A DNA stretch of 16,769 nt, taken from Bacillota bacterium (lineage in GTDB: Bacteria > Bacillota > Clostridia > Lachnospirales > Lachnospiraceae). Where the stretch lies: NCBI GenBank assembly GCA_023389295.1, contig JAEWEO010000084.1, forward strand, positions 1-16,769. The letters run 5' to 3'. Below the pieces are notes generated by a model that worked only from the letters and a program-made list of their open reading frames with translations, was not told the origin of the DNA and did not search any database. The position numbers and the translations under genes are program-made. Below are positions 1 to 7,248 of the stretch, piece by piece. Position 1 is the stretch's first letter. Every line of letters starts with the position of its first letter.

Positions 1-81
1 AAGAAAATCATGAATATTTTTTGTATCAGCTAAAGCGCTTAGAAGTTCTTGTGTTTGAAGATTTTTTTGATTCTTGTTCAT
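1..81 (-). CDS. N-terminal fragment, possible YerC/YecD family TrpR-like regulator
   Basis: An ATG-initiated frame runs off the left edge after 27 codons, beginning MNKNQKNLQTQELLSALADT. A charged N-terminus followed by a helix of the form ELLSALADTKNIHDFL resembles the start of the small YerC/YecD proteins, which share the TrpR repressor fold and have a helix-turn-helix further on that lies outside this window. A purine-rich AAGGGG lies 12 bases upstream, rather far for a ribosome-binding site, and a good sigma-70-like promoter lies at 121-148. The fragment is too short for a firm family call. Another small DNA-binding protein is possible. Confidence 0.4.
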   Translation of the reverse strand, partial: MNKNQKNLQTQELLSALADTKNIHDFL

Positions 82-120
82 CCAATCATTTAGCCCCTTA
101 TCTGGTTTATTCTGGTTCCT

Positions 121-148
121 ATTATAACTATATTTAAATTTTTGTTAA
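121..148 (-). promoter_or_regulatory. Sigma-70/SigA-type promoter
   Basis: On the minus strand TTAACA (143-148) and a consensus TATAAT (121-126) are separated by 16 bases. Transcription would start about 30-35 bases before the ATG at position 81, so this promoter probably drives the left-edge regulator gene. The surroundings are very AT-rich, which raises the chance of a coincidental match. Confidence 0.5.
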
Positions 149-254
149 ATTAAATAGTCCCGGATATTATTTACATAAAGTAATTAGCGATAACATGATC
201 TTGCAACACAAAGTCAGACATTATAGGGTAGTGCTCTTTCTCCTTCATGAATTA

Positions 255-1589
255 TTATGCATGCTTTTTAAGCATTATAATTTCTATCAAGATATAAATA
301 ATAGCAACAATTGATGCAATTGCATCCGATAACGCATTACTTATATAAATTCCATTGACACCAAAATTGGGAGCTAATACTAATATAGCTGGAATGATAA
401 TAATACCATATCTTAAAAATGCTAAAGCACTACTACGCTTGGCTTTTCCAACAGCTTGAAAATACTGTGAACTAACTGTTTGCAGGCCAATTAGTGGAAG
501 CATACCAAGATAAAATTTCATACCTGTAGAAGTTGCTTGAATCAGCGACTTATCATCCGTAAACAGGCTTACCAATAATTGTGGGTATAGTAAAATCACT
601 AAGAACAAAAGAAAAGATAATAAAAACGAATAGAGAAGTGCTAATTCTAGTGATCTTCCAACCCTAGCATATTGTTTTGCTCCCCAATTATAACCACAGA
701 TAGAATTGTTACCCTGTACAATACCAAAGATTATCATATGGTAAAAACTATATATACTTGACATAATAGTTACAGCAGCAACATCTAGGTCAGTACCATA
801 TTTAAGTAAGCTATTGTTCATATAAATGCTTACTACGGCTGCTAAAATCTGTACATAAAAAGAAGGCAACCCTATCTTTAAACTTTCTCTAATCAAGTTA
901 GCTTCATTTTTCACTTTTCTCTTTTTAAGGCGAATGATAAAATCCGTTCTTTTAGCAAATGCATAGATTACATACACGGTCAATGTTGTTTGTGATATCA
1001 CCGTTGCTATTGCTGCTCCTGCGATTCCTAATTTTAAACCAAAGATAAAGATCGGATCTAATATAATATTAAGGATTGATGTTATCACAATAATATTCAT
1101 AGACGTTTTGGCTTGGCCGATCGAACGCAAGGAGTTATTTAAGCAATATCCAGGAATTCCAATGATTGAACCAACTATAATGATAACAATATATTCTTTA
1201 GCATATGGCAATACTTGCTCGGAAATAGCTAACGAACGTAAAATAGGACTTAAAAAGATCATAAATACAACTGCAAAAGCAATTAAAAACAAAATAATAT
1301 ATTTTAAGGCTAAATATAAAATATCTTCCGCCTCTTCCTTCTTCCCCTCCCCTAATTTTATGGATATCAAAGAGGACGTTCCAATTCCAATCAACAATAT
1401 AAATGCCATCTGAATGATCTGTACAGGCATTGTAATCCCTACTGCTGTTAATGCATATGAACTTAACTTACCAACATAAATACGATCTACTATATTAAAG
1501 ATTGCACTACTTAGCATTCCAAGTATTGCTGGAATACTTAGTTGCCATAACAATCTAGATATCTTTTCATTTCCAAGGCTCAGATTCAT
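255..1589 (-). CDS. MATE family multidrug/toxin efflux transporter
   Basis: The 444-residue integral membrane protein has the usual length and layout of the MATE family: two six-helix halves of about 220 residues each, separated by a charged loop near residues 220-235 (RLKKRKVKNE). The N-terminus (LLWQLSIPAILGMLSSAIFNIVDRIYVG) is the typical MATE opening helix. Members export cationic drugs or metabolites in exchange for Na+ or H+. The start ATG is preceded by GGAG at a 7-base spacing. It lies just downstream of a degraded helicase gene on the same strand, with no clear promoter of its own. Substrate cannot be predicted, and no link to ethanolamine metabolism is evident. Confidence 0.9.
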   Translation of the reverse strand: MNLSLGNEKISRLLWQLSIPAILGMLSSAIFNIVDRIYVGKLSSYALTAVGITMPVQIIQMAFILLIGIGTSSLISIKLGEGKKEEAEDILYLALKYIILFLIAFAVVFMIFLSPILRSLAISEQVLPYAKEYIVIIIVGSIIGIPGYCLNNSLRSIGQAKTSMNIIVITSILNIILDPIFIFGLKLGIAGAAIATVISQTTLTVYVIYAFAKRTDFIIRLKKRKVKNEANLIRESLKIGLPSFYVQILAAVVSIYMNNSLLKYGTDLDVAAVTIMSSIYSFYHMIIFGIVQGNNSICGYNWGAKQYARVGRSLELALLYSFLLSFLLFLVILLYPQLLVSLFTDDKSLIQATSTGMKFYLGMLPLIGLQTVSSQYFQAVGKAKRSSALAFLRYGIIIIPAILVLAPNFGVNGIYISNALSDAIASIVAIIYILIEIIMLKKHA

Positions 1590-1653
1590 TTCTACTCTCC
1601 AGTCTATCGTATGAAAACAAACGCTTCCAATATTTGCTTATTTTCATTTCTAT

Positions 1654-2285
1654 TCAGTTCTTATTGCTACGTACCCAATTGCAGATAAATTCCACAAAGG
1701 GCCTACTTTCCATATCAAAGGCTTCTAAGGTATGCACAAACTGTAGTTTTTGTCCATAATAAACATTAGAGCCACCTTCCATGGCATTATAAAAGGAAAA
1801 TACATCTTTTAATACATATTTGTGAGTAACCCCAATTTTAAATTCAACTTGCATTCTATTTGCATCACAGGTCAGAAATGGTTCTAGACGAACTGTTCCT
1901 TGAAGAGACTCTTCCTCAATGAGTAGCGTTTTTTTTGTCATTTGTTTTAACAGTAATTGCTTCATTGCAGGAGTTGTCTGAGGACTTTTTTGCACAATGG
2001 AAGCCTTAATCGATTTGAATCCCTTCATGGTCTCTAGCTTCGCTAAACTAGCCTTCTGCTTTATGGTATCTTCTTCCATTGTCCTCTTTCTCTCCATATA
2101 ATCCACATACTCAAGAAGTACTGCCACACAATGCTTACAATGCCTTTCACCAAGGCAGTAATATAATCAATCTCTTCTTCCTCATCTACCTGAAAGTCTA
2201 TAACCTCATTGCGAGCATAAATCTCTACTCCCCTTGCATAGGAGGTAGGATTGGCTCTTTTACTAATCATTTTTTTTGTTAACAT
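1654..2285 (-). pseudogene. Remnant of a SNF2-type helicase N-terminus with SWIM motif, frameshifted
   Basis: Two overlapping frames together look like the start of the clostridial SNF2 helicases that carry an N-terminal SWIM zinc motif. The first frame (from ATG at 2285, with AGGAG 6 bases upstream) gives MLTKKMISKRANPTSYARG and continues to DYITALVKG. The second frame enters at about 2140 with HCKHCVAVLLEYVDYMERKR, the second half of a SWIM motif, and runs to NWVRSNKN followed by TGA at 1654. The first Cys-x-Cys half of SWIM is missing, so the junction looks like an internal deletion that also shifted frame. The helicase core (about 900 residues in the family) is absent, and the MATE gene follows directly. 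The family assignment rests on recalled sequence similarity. The broken state is visible directly. Confidence 0.7.
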
Positions 2286-2298
2286 TGCATACTCCTTT

Positions 2299-2370
2299 AT
2301 TGCGAAACTACTAGTTCCGGAACAGTATCTATTTGTGTATTCAATACCTAAAGTTTACGAGTTTCGCAAT
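2299..2370 (-). promoter_or_regulatory. Structured leader: 11-bp inverted repeat around small palindromes
   Basis: A perfect 11-bp inverted repeat (ATTGCGAAACT at 2299-2309, its complement at 2360-2370) encloses about 50 bases. These contain the palindromes GTTCCGGAAC (2314-2323) and GTATTCAATAC (2337-2347). The near arm lies directly against the AAAGGAG ribosome-binding site of the SNF2 remnant, and the whole element lies between an extended -10 promoter and the start codon. It could be a cis-acting RNA leader or an operator. I do not recognise it as a known riboswitch class. Confidence 0.4.
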
Positions 2371-2402
2371 CGCCCTATTTTAATGATTCAATAATTATGT
2401 AT

Positions 2403-2411
2403 ATTATAGCA
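2403..2411 (-). promoter_or_regulatory. Extended -10 promoter for the SNF2 remnant/MATE unit
   Basis: The minus strand reads TGCTATAAT, a perfect -10 hexamer (2403-2408) with the TGN extension (2409-2411). No good -35 is present at 16-18 bases, which is common for extended -10 promoters. Transcription would begin around 2396, giving a leader of about 110 bases that includes the inverted repeat at 2299-2370. Confidence 0.4.
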
Positions 2412-2473
2412 CTACAGATATTAATTTTATATGTCTTTCATAAAAAAGCAGGTATTTTCTTTTATGAAACACA

Positions 2474-2513
2474 CATAGCGCAGATCATGTTAAAAAACAT
2501 GTTCTGCGCTATG
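2474..2513 (-). terminator. Probable terminator of the eut operon
   Basis: An 18-bp stem with one mismatch (2474-2491 against 2496-2513) and an AAAA loop on the plus strand (UUUU in the operon transcript) lies about 65 bases after the eutQ stop codon. The transcript continues UGUGUUUCAU, only a modest U-tract, so termination efficiency is uncertain. Its position between two separately promoted units supports the call. Confidence 0.6.
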
Positions 2514-2521
2514 ATTCAACT

Positions 2522-2563
2522 AAATTGATAATTTATGGTCATAATTTCGTTAATTATCAATTT
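2522..2563 (-). repeat. AT-rich 12-bp inverted repeat after eutQ
   Basis: AAATTGATAATT (2522-2533) and its perfect complement (2552-2563) flank an 18-base loop. In the operon transcript this hairpin starts about 14 bases after the eutQ stop and precedes the stronger hairpin at 2474-2513. It may protect the 3' end of the message. There is no U-run after it. Confidence 0.45.
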
Positions 2564-2576
2564 CAGTTATTTCTGC

Positions 2577-3038
2577 TTATCCTTGATTTGCCCAGTCTGC
2601 CGGGTAAGTGACATAGAGAAATCTAGCATAACCTGGTACGGAGAATTGAATGGAGGATCCCTTTGGTATGAGTATTAATTCACCCGCATCCGCTGTGACA
2701 CTCTTTCCATTAATAATTATTTTTAGCGTACCTTCTATTACATAATCTATTTCATCATAGTTTAGCGTCCAGTTAAACGTGGTATCCTTCATCTCCATAA
2801 CTCCGCAACCAAGTCTTTTACTTTCCTCTAAAGTAAATAAATCTTTGGTATATACAATATCTCCCGGTTTTCCTGTATTCATTAAGTCTTCGTCCGATAC
2901 TCTTATCTGAGGTACCTTTACAGAGATGATTCCTTCTTTTAACTTAGTTTTACATAAGTCGTTACAAGTAGCCCCGCCTAATTTCTCAAGTAAGACTTCA
3001 CGTATGATAGCTTCAATTGTTGATCGATTTACTTCCAT
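2577..3038 (-). CDS. eutQ: EutQ, cupin-fold ethanolamine utilisation protein
   Basis: The 153-residue protein has an amphipathic N-terminal helix (residues 6-20, STIEAIIREVLLEKL) resembling BMC encapsulation peptides, a linker, and an EutQ-type cupin domain at about 75-150 with DEIDYVIEG (95-103) and PKGSSIQF (125-132). Enteric EutQ is about 230 residues and has been reported to have acetate kinase activity and a role in microcompartment formation. This form is essentially the cupin plus a targeting helix. The ATG has AGGA 8 bases upstream and lies 3 bases after eutH. It is the last gene of the operon, followed by two hairpins. Whether the short form has acetate kinase activity cannot be judged from sequence. 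Confidence 0.88.
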   Translation of the reverse strand: MEVNRSTIEAIIREVLLEKLGGATCNDLCKTKLKEGIISVKVPQIRVSDEDLMNTGKPGDIVYTKDLFTLEESKRLGCGVMEMKDTTFNWTLNYDEIDYVIEGTLKIIINGKSVTADAGELILIPKGSSIQFSVPGYARFLYVTYPADWANQG

Positions 3039-3041
3039 TGT

Positions 3042-4136
3042 CTATTTCCTACCTTCGTGTTTTACTGTTTTGTTCGCAATGAACATTGCCACAAATATTG
3101 CTGTGATACCACCCACTAATTTACCTACAATCATAGGAACGATCATCGTAGAATTAAATCCGGCGGTAAAACCTAAGTGATCACCAAATACAAATGCTGC
3201 AGATACAGCAAATGCTACGTTTAGGATCTTTCCGCGGTTGTCCATGTCCTTCATCATACCGAACATTGGTATACTGTTTGCTAAAGATGCTACTAGTCCT
3301 GCTGCTGCCACATCGTTCATCCCAAGTAATTTTCCAAGCCTCAGAAGTGGCTTACGAAATACTTTTGTAATGACATAAACTAATGGAAATGCACCGGCAA
3401 GTACAATACTAATGTCAGCAACTATGGTAAAACCCTCACTAATTGGGGCCATTCCTGGTATAAGAACTATACCGGTTAATTGTTCCACAATACCGACTGC
3501 TAAGCCAAAGGTAATTACAGCAACAACAATTTTTCCAAAGATAGTAAAGCCTTTGATCATTCCATTTTCAAACTTCCATAGTCCAAGTGCAATCAATATA
3601 GCAAAGATAAATATCGGAATTAAGTTACGTATTACCATACCAACCGGAAACCCTGCTACGATACCACCAACGAAGGAACCAATTGGTATCGTGATTACAC
3701 CCGCTAGGACACCAGTTGCCAGGTATCTTCTATCTTCTTCTTTAATTATTCCAAGACCAACCGGAATAGTAAACACGATGGTAGGTCCAAGCATCGCACC
3801 AACAATGAGACCACCAAATAATCCTGCTTCTTCTGTTTGTGCAAGTGCCTGTGCTAAGGGTGCTCCACCCATATCATTCGCAAGTATGCTTCCTGCAAAC
3901 ATTGCTGGATCTGCACCAAGTAAACTAAACACAGGGACAATGATTGGTTTAAGAATATTTGCTAATACCGGAGCAAGGGCAATGATTCCAACCATTGATA
4001 TTGCTAAAGAACCAATGGCAAGAATACCTTCTTCAAATTTTTCTCCTATCCCAAACCTGCTTCCAAATATCCGGTCAATTGCGCCTAGTACAGCAAATAC
4101 AACCATGATATATACAATAATTTCATTTATGCTCAC
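3042..4136 (-). CDS. eutH: EutH, ethanolamine permease
   Basis: The 364-residue polytopic membrane protein has about ten hydrophobic segments and the EutH signature regions, including the early FGSRFGIGEKFEEG loop and SILANDMGGAPLAQ near residue 85. EutH imports ethanolamine across the cytoplasmic membrane. In enteric bacteria it matters mainly at low or acidic external ethanolamine. The start is GTG, supported by AGAGGTG 5 bases upstream, and this ribosome-binding site lies at the very end of the preceding pduT-like gene, which suggests coupled translation. It is shorter than the roughly 408-residue enteric protein, as expected for Firmicutes members. It sits between shell genes and eutQ. 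Confidence 0.93.
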   Translation of the reverse strand: MSINEIIVYIMVVFAVLGAIDRIFGSRFGIGEKFEEGILAIGSLAISMVGIIALAPVLANILKPIIVPVFSLLGADPAMFAGSILANDMGGAPLAQALAQTEEAGLFGGLIVGAMLGPTIVFTIPVGLGIIKEEDRRYLATGVLAGVITIPIGSFVGGIVAGFPVGMVIRNLIPIFIFAILIALGLWKFENGMIKGFTIFGKIVVAVITFGLAVGIVEQLTGIVLIPGMAPISEGFTIVADISIVLAGAFPLVYVITKVFRKPLLRLGKLLGMNDVAAAGLVASLANSIPMFGMMKDMDNRGKILNVAFAVSAAFVFGDHLGFTAGFNSTMIVPMIVGKLVGGITAIFVAMFIANKTVKHEGRK

Positions 4137-4147
4137 AAAATCACCTC

Positions 4148-4714
4148 TTATCTTTTTAATAGATTATCCAGTATGTCCAAATTCGGAGATGGTATCACCG
4201 CAATGTTTTCACTTTCTGCTTTACTTAATAGCTTTTTACATTCACTAATTCCATGCTCGATACTGCTTACCGGTCCATTAACAACAAAAACCAGTTTGCC
4301 TCCAATCGTAAATGCCAGATAAATACGCACTAATGTAACATCAGCTGCTTTTAGCATAATATCAAGAACTCTAATTCCGGTACACACTTTTCTAGTCTCA
4401 ACTACAGCGACTGCGTCCGGTCGTTCCACAGGATTATATTTGGATTTTATTCCGTTTATAATTGCTTTTGATACTGCATGGACCTTAAAGCTGTCAAATA
4501 ATGCGCTTCCTGCAATACTTACCCCAAAGTCGATGGCTGTATCGATCTCACCCTCATCTCCACTAACGATGATAAGAAATTTACCCGGACAAATTGTTTT
4601 AAAATATATAATTTCAACATCAGCCTTTTTAACAATGGCATCAGCGATATACATACCACGACTGATACTGGTAAATTCTAATGCACCAATGCTTGTATTC
4701 ATGCTATTATTCAT
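4148..4714 (-). CDS. pduT: PduT-like tandem BMC-domain shell protein (probable Fe-S trimer)
   Basis: The 188-residue protein contains two BMC domains, at about residues 8-90 and 100-180, so it should form a pseudohexameric trimer. The first domain contains KTICPGKF. In PduT this motif supplies a Cys that binds one [4Fe-4S] cluster at the central pore, and if translation starts at the internal ATG (4702) the Cys becomes residue 38, the PduT number. The upstream ATG (4714) has GGA at a 6-base spacing and overlaps eutN by 8 bases, so the start is unresolved. PduT is best known from propanediol compartments. Here it sits between eutN and eutH in a eut operon, and it may pass electrons or a cluster across the shell (inference). 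Confidence 0.85.
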   Translation of the reverse strand: MNNSMNTSIGALEFTSISRGMYIADAIVKKADVEIIYFKTICPGKFLIIVSGDEGEIDTAIDFGVSIAGSALFDSFKVHAVSKAIINGIKSKYNPVERPDAVAVVETRKVCTGIRVLDIMLKAADVTLVRIYLAFTIGGKLVFVVNGPVSSIEHGISECKKLLSKAESENIAVIPSPNLDILDNLLKR

Positions 4715-4982
4715 GCTTTTCCATCTCCACCGAATCTATAATACCAACAATTGCAGCGTCAACTGGAGATCCTAGCTCTGATAGCGCATAGCGTGCGGAA
4801 CCTCCTCGTACCATAAGTACCTGATCTCCCACACCAGCTCCTACCGTATCAACTGCTACTACCAGTTTTTTACCCGGCATATTATCTACATCGGTCTGTT
4901 GTACTAATAACAGCTTTTTACCGTTTAATTTTTCATCCTTCTTGGTAGCCCATACGCTCCCGATTACTCTGCCAAGTTCCAA
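4707..4982 (-). CDS. eutN: EutN, BMC vertex protein (pentamer)
   Basis: The 91-residue protein belongs to the EutN/CcmL family, whose pentamers cap the vertices of the polyhedral shell. It shows the family opening ELGRVIGSVWATKKDEKLNG, the mid-region AVDTVGAGVGDQVLMVRGGS, and the closing DAAIVGIIDSVE. The start is TTG, supported by AAGGAG 7 bases upstream and by full-length alignment with the family. It begins 15 bases after the 226-residue unknown gene and overlaps the start of the pduT-like gene. Confidence 0.93.
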   Translation of the reverse strand: MELGRVIGSVWATKKDEKLNGKKLLLVQQTDVDNMPGKKLVVAVDTVGAGVGDQVLMVRGGSARYALSELGSPVDAAIVGIIDSVEMEKHE

Positions 4983-4997
4983 TTGTACGCTCCTTTG

Positions 4998-5678
4998 CTA
5001 CTTCTTTATAATTTCTATATGATGTGCTCTTGCATAATCAAGTGCACTTGGAGAAACAATGCTGTTTTTTCTAATCCATACTTCTTTTTGTGTTCTCACA
5101 TTTAGATTCATCAAATCCTTTTCTAAAATCAACTTTTTATCTATCGTATAATTATCATCCCTATTGGTTATCTCCTCTCCCGGATTAGAATGATGCATTA
5201 CACCTTTTTGCATGCTCATCTTTTGCTCTAAGATTTCAATGCCATAGCTTTCTATACATTCTTCATATTCCAGTAATCTGCGATAGTAGGTTTTGTGGGC
5301 TGACTTTCGATAAGTACGATAACTAAGCCCCTCTTCAAGGGCAAAGATGGTCTTTCCAAGCAGTAATGCATAACGAATTCCTTCTAAAAACCTACTTTCT
5401 CCACAGCCAAGCGCGAGATTTGCTAATTGCGTGGCTGTAAGTGAAGTGATTAATATGCATTCTACAGAATCGATCATGGAATAAATCTTTGATAATTCCA
5501 AGGAGCTTACCGCGCCAGTCTCCATGATTTGATAATCTTTTCTAATACTTTCCGGTATCGGATCGTTCTCCTCTGATAATACAAGCATTGGTTTTTTGCT
5601 GTTTTGATTGTAAAACCTTACTGATTGCAAACGTCGCAATACCTCGTTTGTAATTGAATCAATTAACTGTTCATTCAT
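4998..5678 (-). CDS. Uncharacterised eut-associated protein (TIGR02536-like) with cargo helix
   Basis: This 226-residue protein resembles a family of unknown function found in Firmicutes eut clusters (I recall it as TIGR02536, from memory). Residues 2-18 (NEQLIDSITNEVLRRLQ) form an amphipathic helix like BMC encapsulation peptides. The central part, about residues 30-150, is alpha/beta with ITSLTATQLANLALG and RYALLLGKTIFALEEG, loosely flavoprotein-like. Residues 208-223 (VSPSALDYARAHHIEI) match a module at the N-terminus of EutT here (LTPSARAYLLEKNINL). The ATG has only a weak AGGA about 12 bases upstream. It lies between pduL and eutN, so a luminal role is likely. No catalytic motif is recognisable. 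Confidence 0.8.
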   Translation of the reverse strand: MNEQLIDSITNEVLRRLQSVRFYNQNSKKPMLVLSEENDPIPESIRKDYQIMETGAVSSLELSKIYSMIDSVECILITSLTATQLANLALGCGESRFLEGIRYALLLGKTIFALEEGLSYRTYRKSAHKTYYRRLLEYEECIESYGIEILEQKMSMQKGVMHHSNPGEEITNRDDNYTIDKKLILEKDLMNLNVRTQKEVWIRKNSIVSPSALDYARAHHIEIIKK

Positions 5679-5717
5679 AATCTACTCATTTCCTGATGTT
5701 AATAATCCATGCCTAAT

Positions 5718-6362
5718 TTATTCCTTTAGAATGATTCCCTTGGTATTCTTATTATGCCCACAGGCATTTGCCTCATCGTAATCGATGTGCATTGCTGTTC
5801 TAAAGTTCTTATCTACGCGGATATCCACATCATCAAATATTACCGGTCGTTCTCCAAATACTTTCACTTTCACACGTTCACCATTTTGTATATTAAATTT
5901 AATTGCATCCTCTGGCGTCATATGAATGTGACGCTTTGCTACAATCAGACCTTCTTTTGGTTCAATAGTTGCTCCATTTTTTGCATTCGATATAACAATA
6001 CCCGGAGTATTGCTAATATCACCACTAAGGCGTACGGGTGCCTTTACTCCCAGGGTTAATGCATCGGTTAAGGATATTTCTACCTGAGTCTTACTTCGCT
6101 CCGGTCCAAGTACCACTACATTCTTAATGGAGTTCTTTGGGCCTGTAATAGTAAGACGTTCCTCACAAGCATATTGTCCCGGTTGTGATAATTCCTTTAC
6201 AGGTGTCAGTTGATATTTATATCCAAAAAGTGTATTGATATCTTCTCTGCACAGATGCACATGTCTGCCGGATGCCTCCACCATGATAAATAACTTGTTG
6301 CTCATTTCTTTCATTACTGCATCAACGATAACATCAATTTGTAAACTCGAATAATCTAACAA
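5718..6362 (-). CDS. pduL: PduL-type phosphate acyltransferase
   Basis: The 214-residue enzyme converts acetyl-CoA and phosphate to acetyl phosphate and CoA inside the compartment, recycling CoA for EutE. It has the PduL double-barrel layout with GRHVHL at 32-37 and KRHIHM at 143-148, whose histidines belong to the metal-binding active site in the family, plus MHIDYDEANACG near the C-terminus. Residues 7-20 (LQIDVIVDAVMKEM) form an N-terminal cargo-like helix. The start is TTG with AAGGAGG just upstream. It does the job done in enteric eut operons by the unrelated EutD (Pta family). It begins 17 bases after eutT. Confidence 0.93.
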   Translation of the reverse strand: MLDYSSLQIDVIVDAVMKEMSNKLFIMVEASGRHVHLCREDINTLFGYKYQLTPVKELSQPGQYACEERLTITGPKNSIKNVVVLGPERSKTQVEISLTDALTLGVKAPVRLSGDISNTPGIVISNAKNGATIEPKEGLIVAKRHIHMTPEDAIKFNIQNGERVKVKVFGERPVIFDDVDIRVDKNFRTAMHIDYDEANACGHNKNTKGIILKE

Positions 6363-6379
6363 GGCTCCTCCTTTCTGGT

Positions 6380-7153
6380 CTATTCATCATATTTACCACT
6401 AAGATATTTAAACATCATGATCCAAAACAAAGAGGACAATCGATTAAATGCTTGGATAATATCGACTCTAGTAACGGTTTGATCCTCTTCTTTAAAGGCT
6501 TTAAATGCAATGATTTCAGTCTTTCTTGCAAGTGTCCTTAATTTATTCAGGTATGCAGTCATCTCACCATGCTGATACGTTGGCAAGAAATGTCTTATTC
6601 CAAAGTATTTGCTTGGGTGATAGGATTGTTCCCTGATTTCTTTTTCATCAAGTCCAGCTAATTTAAACTCACCAACTGGCTCACCTTTTAGCTCACATTG
6701 GAGCAGCTTACGAATAAAATTGATAATCTCCTGCAGCTCCTTGGTTAGTTTTGGCTTTTTTAGGCGTTCCGATACTATCTGAGCTAAGATGATCTCTGAC
6801 TCTAAGGTATCGATGGCTCCACGAAGTATAATCCGTTTATGATCCTTAAACACTAAAATATTTCCTCTTAGGTGGGTCATATGCTCTGGTTTATAATCAA
6901 GATGTACTCCAAATACTGTTTCATAATTTGTAGGTGTCTTACTTACTTCTTTTGTATTGGAGCTATTATTTACCTGTTGTGTTTCATCATGACCGGATGC
7001 TTCCCTGCCCGTTAAGTTTATATTTTTTTCTAATAAATACGCTCTTGCAGAAGGGGTAAGTATTGTGTCCTTGCCTAGATGAAATTCACCCTTTTCTTTT
7101 AAAAGTCCATCATTCATCATCTTCCGAATGTCTTGTTCCGTAATTAATGCCAT
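6380..7153 (-). CDS. eutT: EutT, ATP:cob(I)alamin adenosyltransferase
   Basis: This 257-residue protein makes adenosylcobalamin, the cofactor of ethanolamine ammonia-lyase. It has the EutT N-terminal module (ALITEQDIRK, then LTPSARAYLLEKNINL at 32-47), a polar linker at about 50-75, and a helical catalytic domain with KPEHMTHL (88-95) and HKRIILRGAIDTLESE (105-120). The H-x11-CC-x2-C metal motif of enteric EutT is absent from the linker, which has no Cys. This fits the metal-independent EutT class described for Listeria and other Firmicutes. The ATG has AAGGA at a 10-base spacing. A 13-bp hairpin separates it from eutM upstream. Confidence 0.9.
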   Translation of the reverse strand: MALITEQDIRKMMNDGLLKEKGEFHLGKDTILTPSARAYLLEKNINLTGREASGHDETQQVNNSSNTKEVSKTPTNYETVFGVHLDYKPEHMTHLRGNILVFKDHKRIILRGAIDTLESEIILAQIVSERLKKPKLTKELQEIINFIRKLLQCELKGEPVGEFKLAGLDEKEIREQSYHPSKYFGIRHFLPTYQHGEMTAYLNKLRTLARKTEIIAFKAFKEEDQTVTRVDIIQAFNRLSSLFWIMMFKYLSGKYDE

Positions 7154-7179
7154 GCCATGCCCATCCTTACCATATAGAT

Positions 7180-7217
7180 TGATTAAGGTGCTAAAATGGC
7201 TTAAAGCACCTTAATCA
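7180..7217 (-). promoter_or_regulatory. Perfect 13-bp hairpin between eutM and eutT
   Basis: TGATTAAGGTGCT (7180-7192) and its perfect complement (7205-7217) flank a 12-base loop. In the transcript it lies 31 bases after the eutM stop and 27 bases before the eutT start, and it is not followed by a U-run. It could stabilise the eutM message or lower readthrough into eutT, which would fit the need for much more shell protein than adenosyltransferase (inference). Confidence 0.5.
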
Positions 7218-7248
7218 TGTGAGATTCTCAAGTCTCTACCTTCGCATA

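Noticed and set aside
1590..1653. Separate promoter for the MATE gene
   Set aside because: TTGGAA is present, but no acceptable -10 lies at 16-18 bases. Co-transcription with the upstream remnant is equally likely.
2299..2370. Possible miniature inverted-repeat transposable element
   Set aside because: The 11-bp ends are perfect, but no flanking target-site duplication and no second copy in the window were found. A leader structure fits the position better.
3412..4248. 278-codon plus-strand ORF opposite eutH
   Set aside because: It mirrors the hydrophobic codons of eutH, giving a Pro/Ile/Thr-rich product without domain character. EutH is unmistakable on the other strand.
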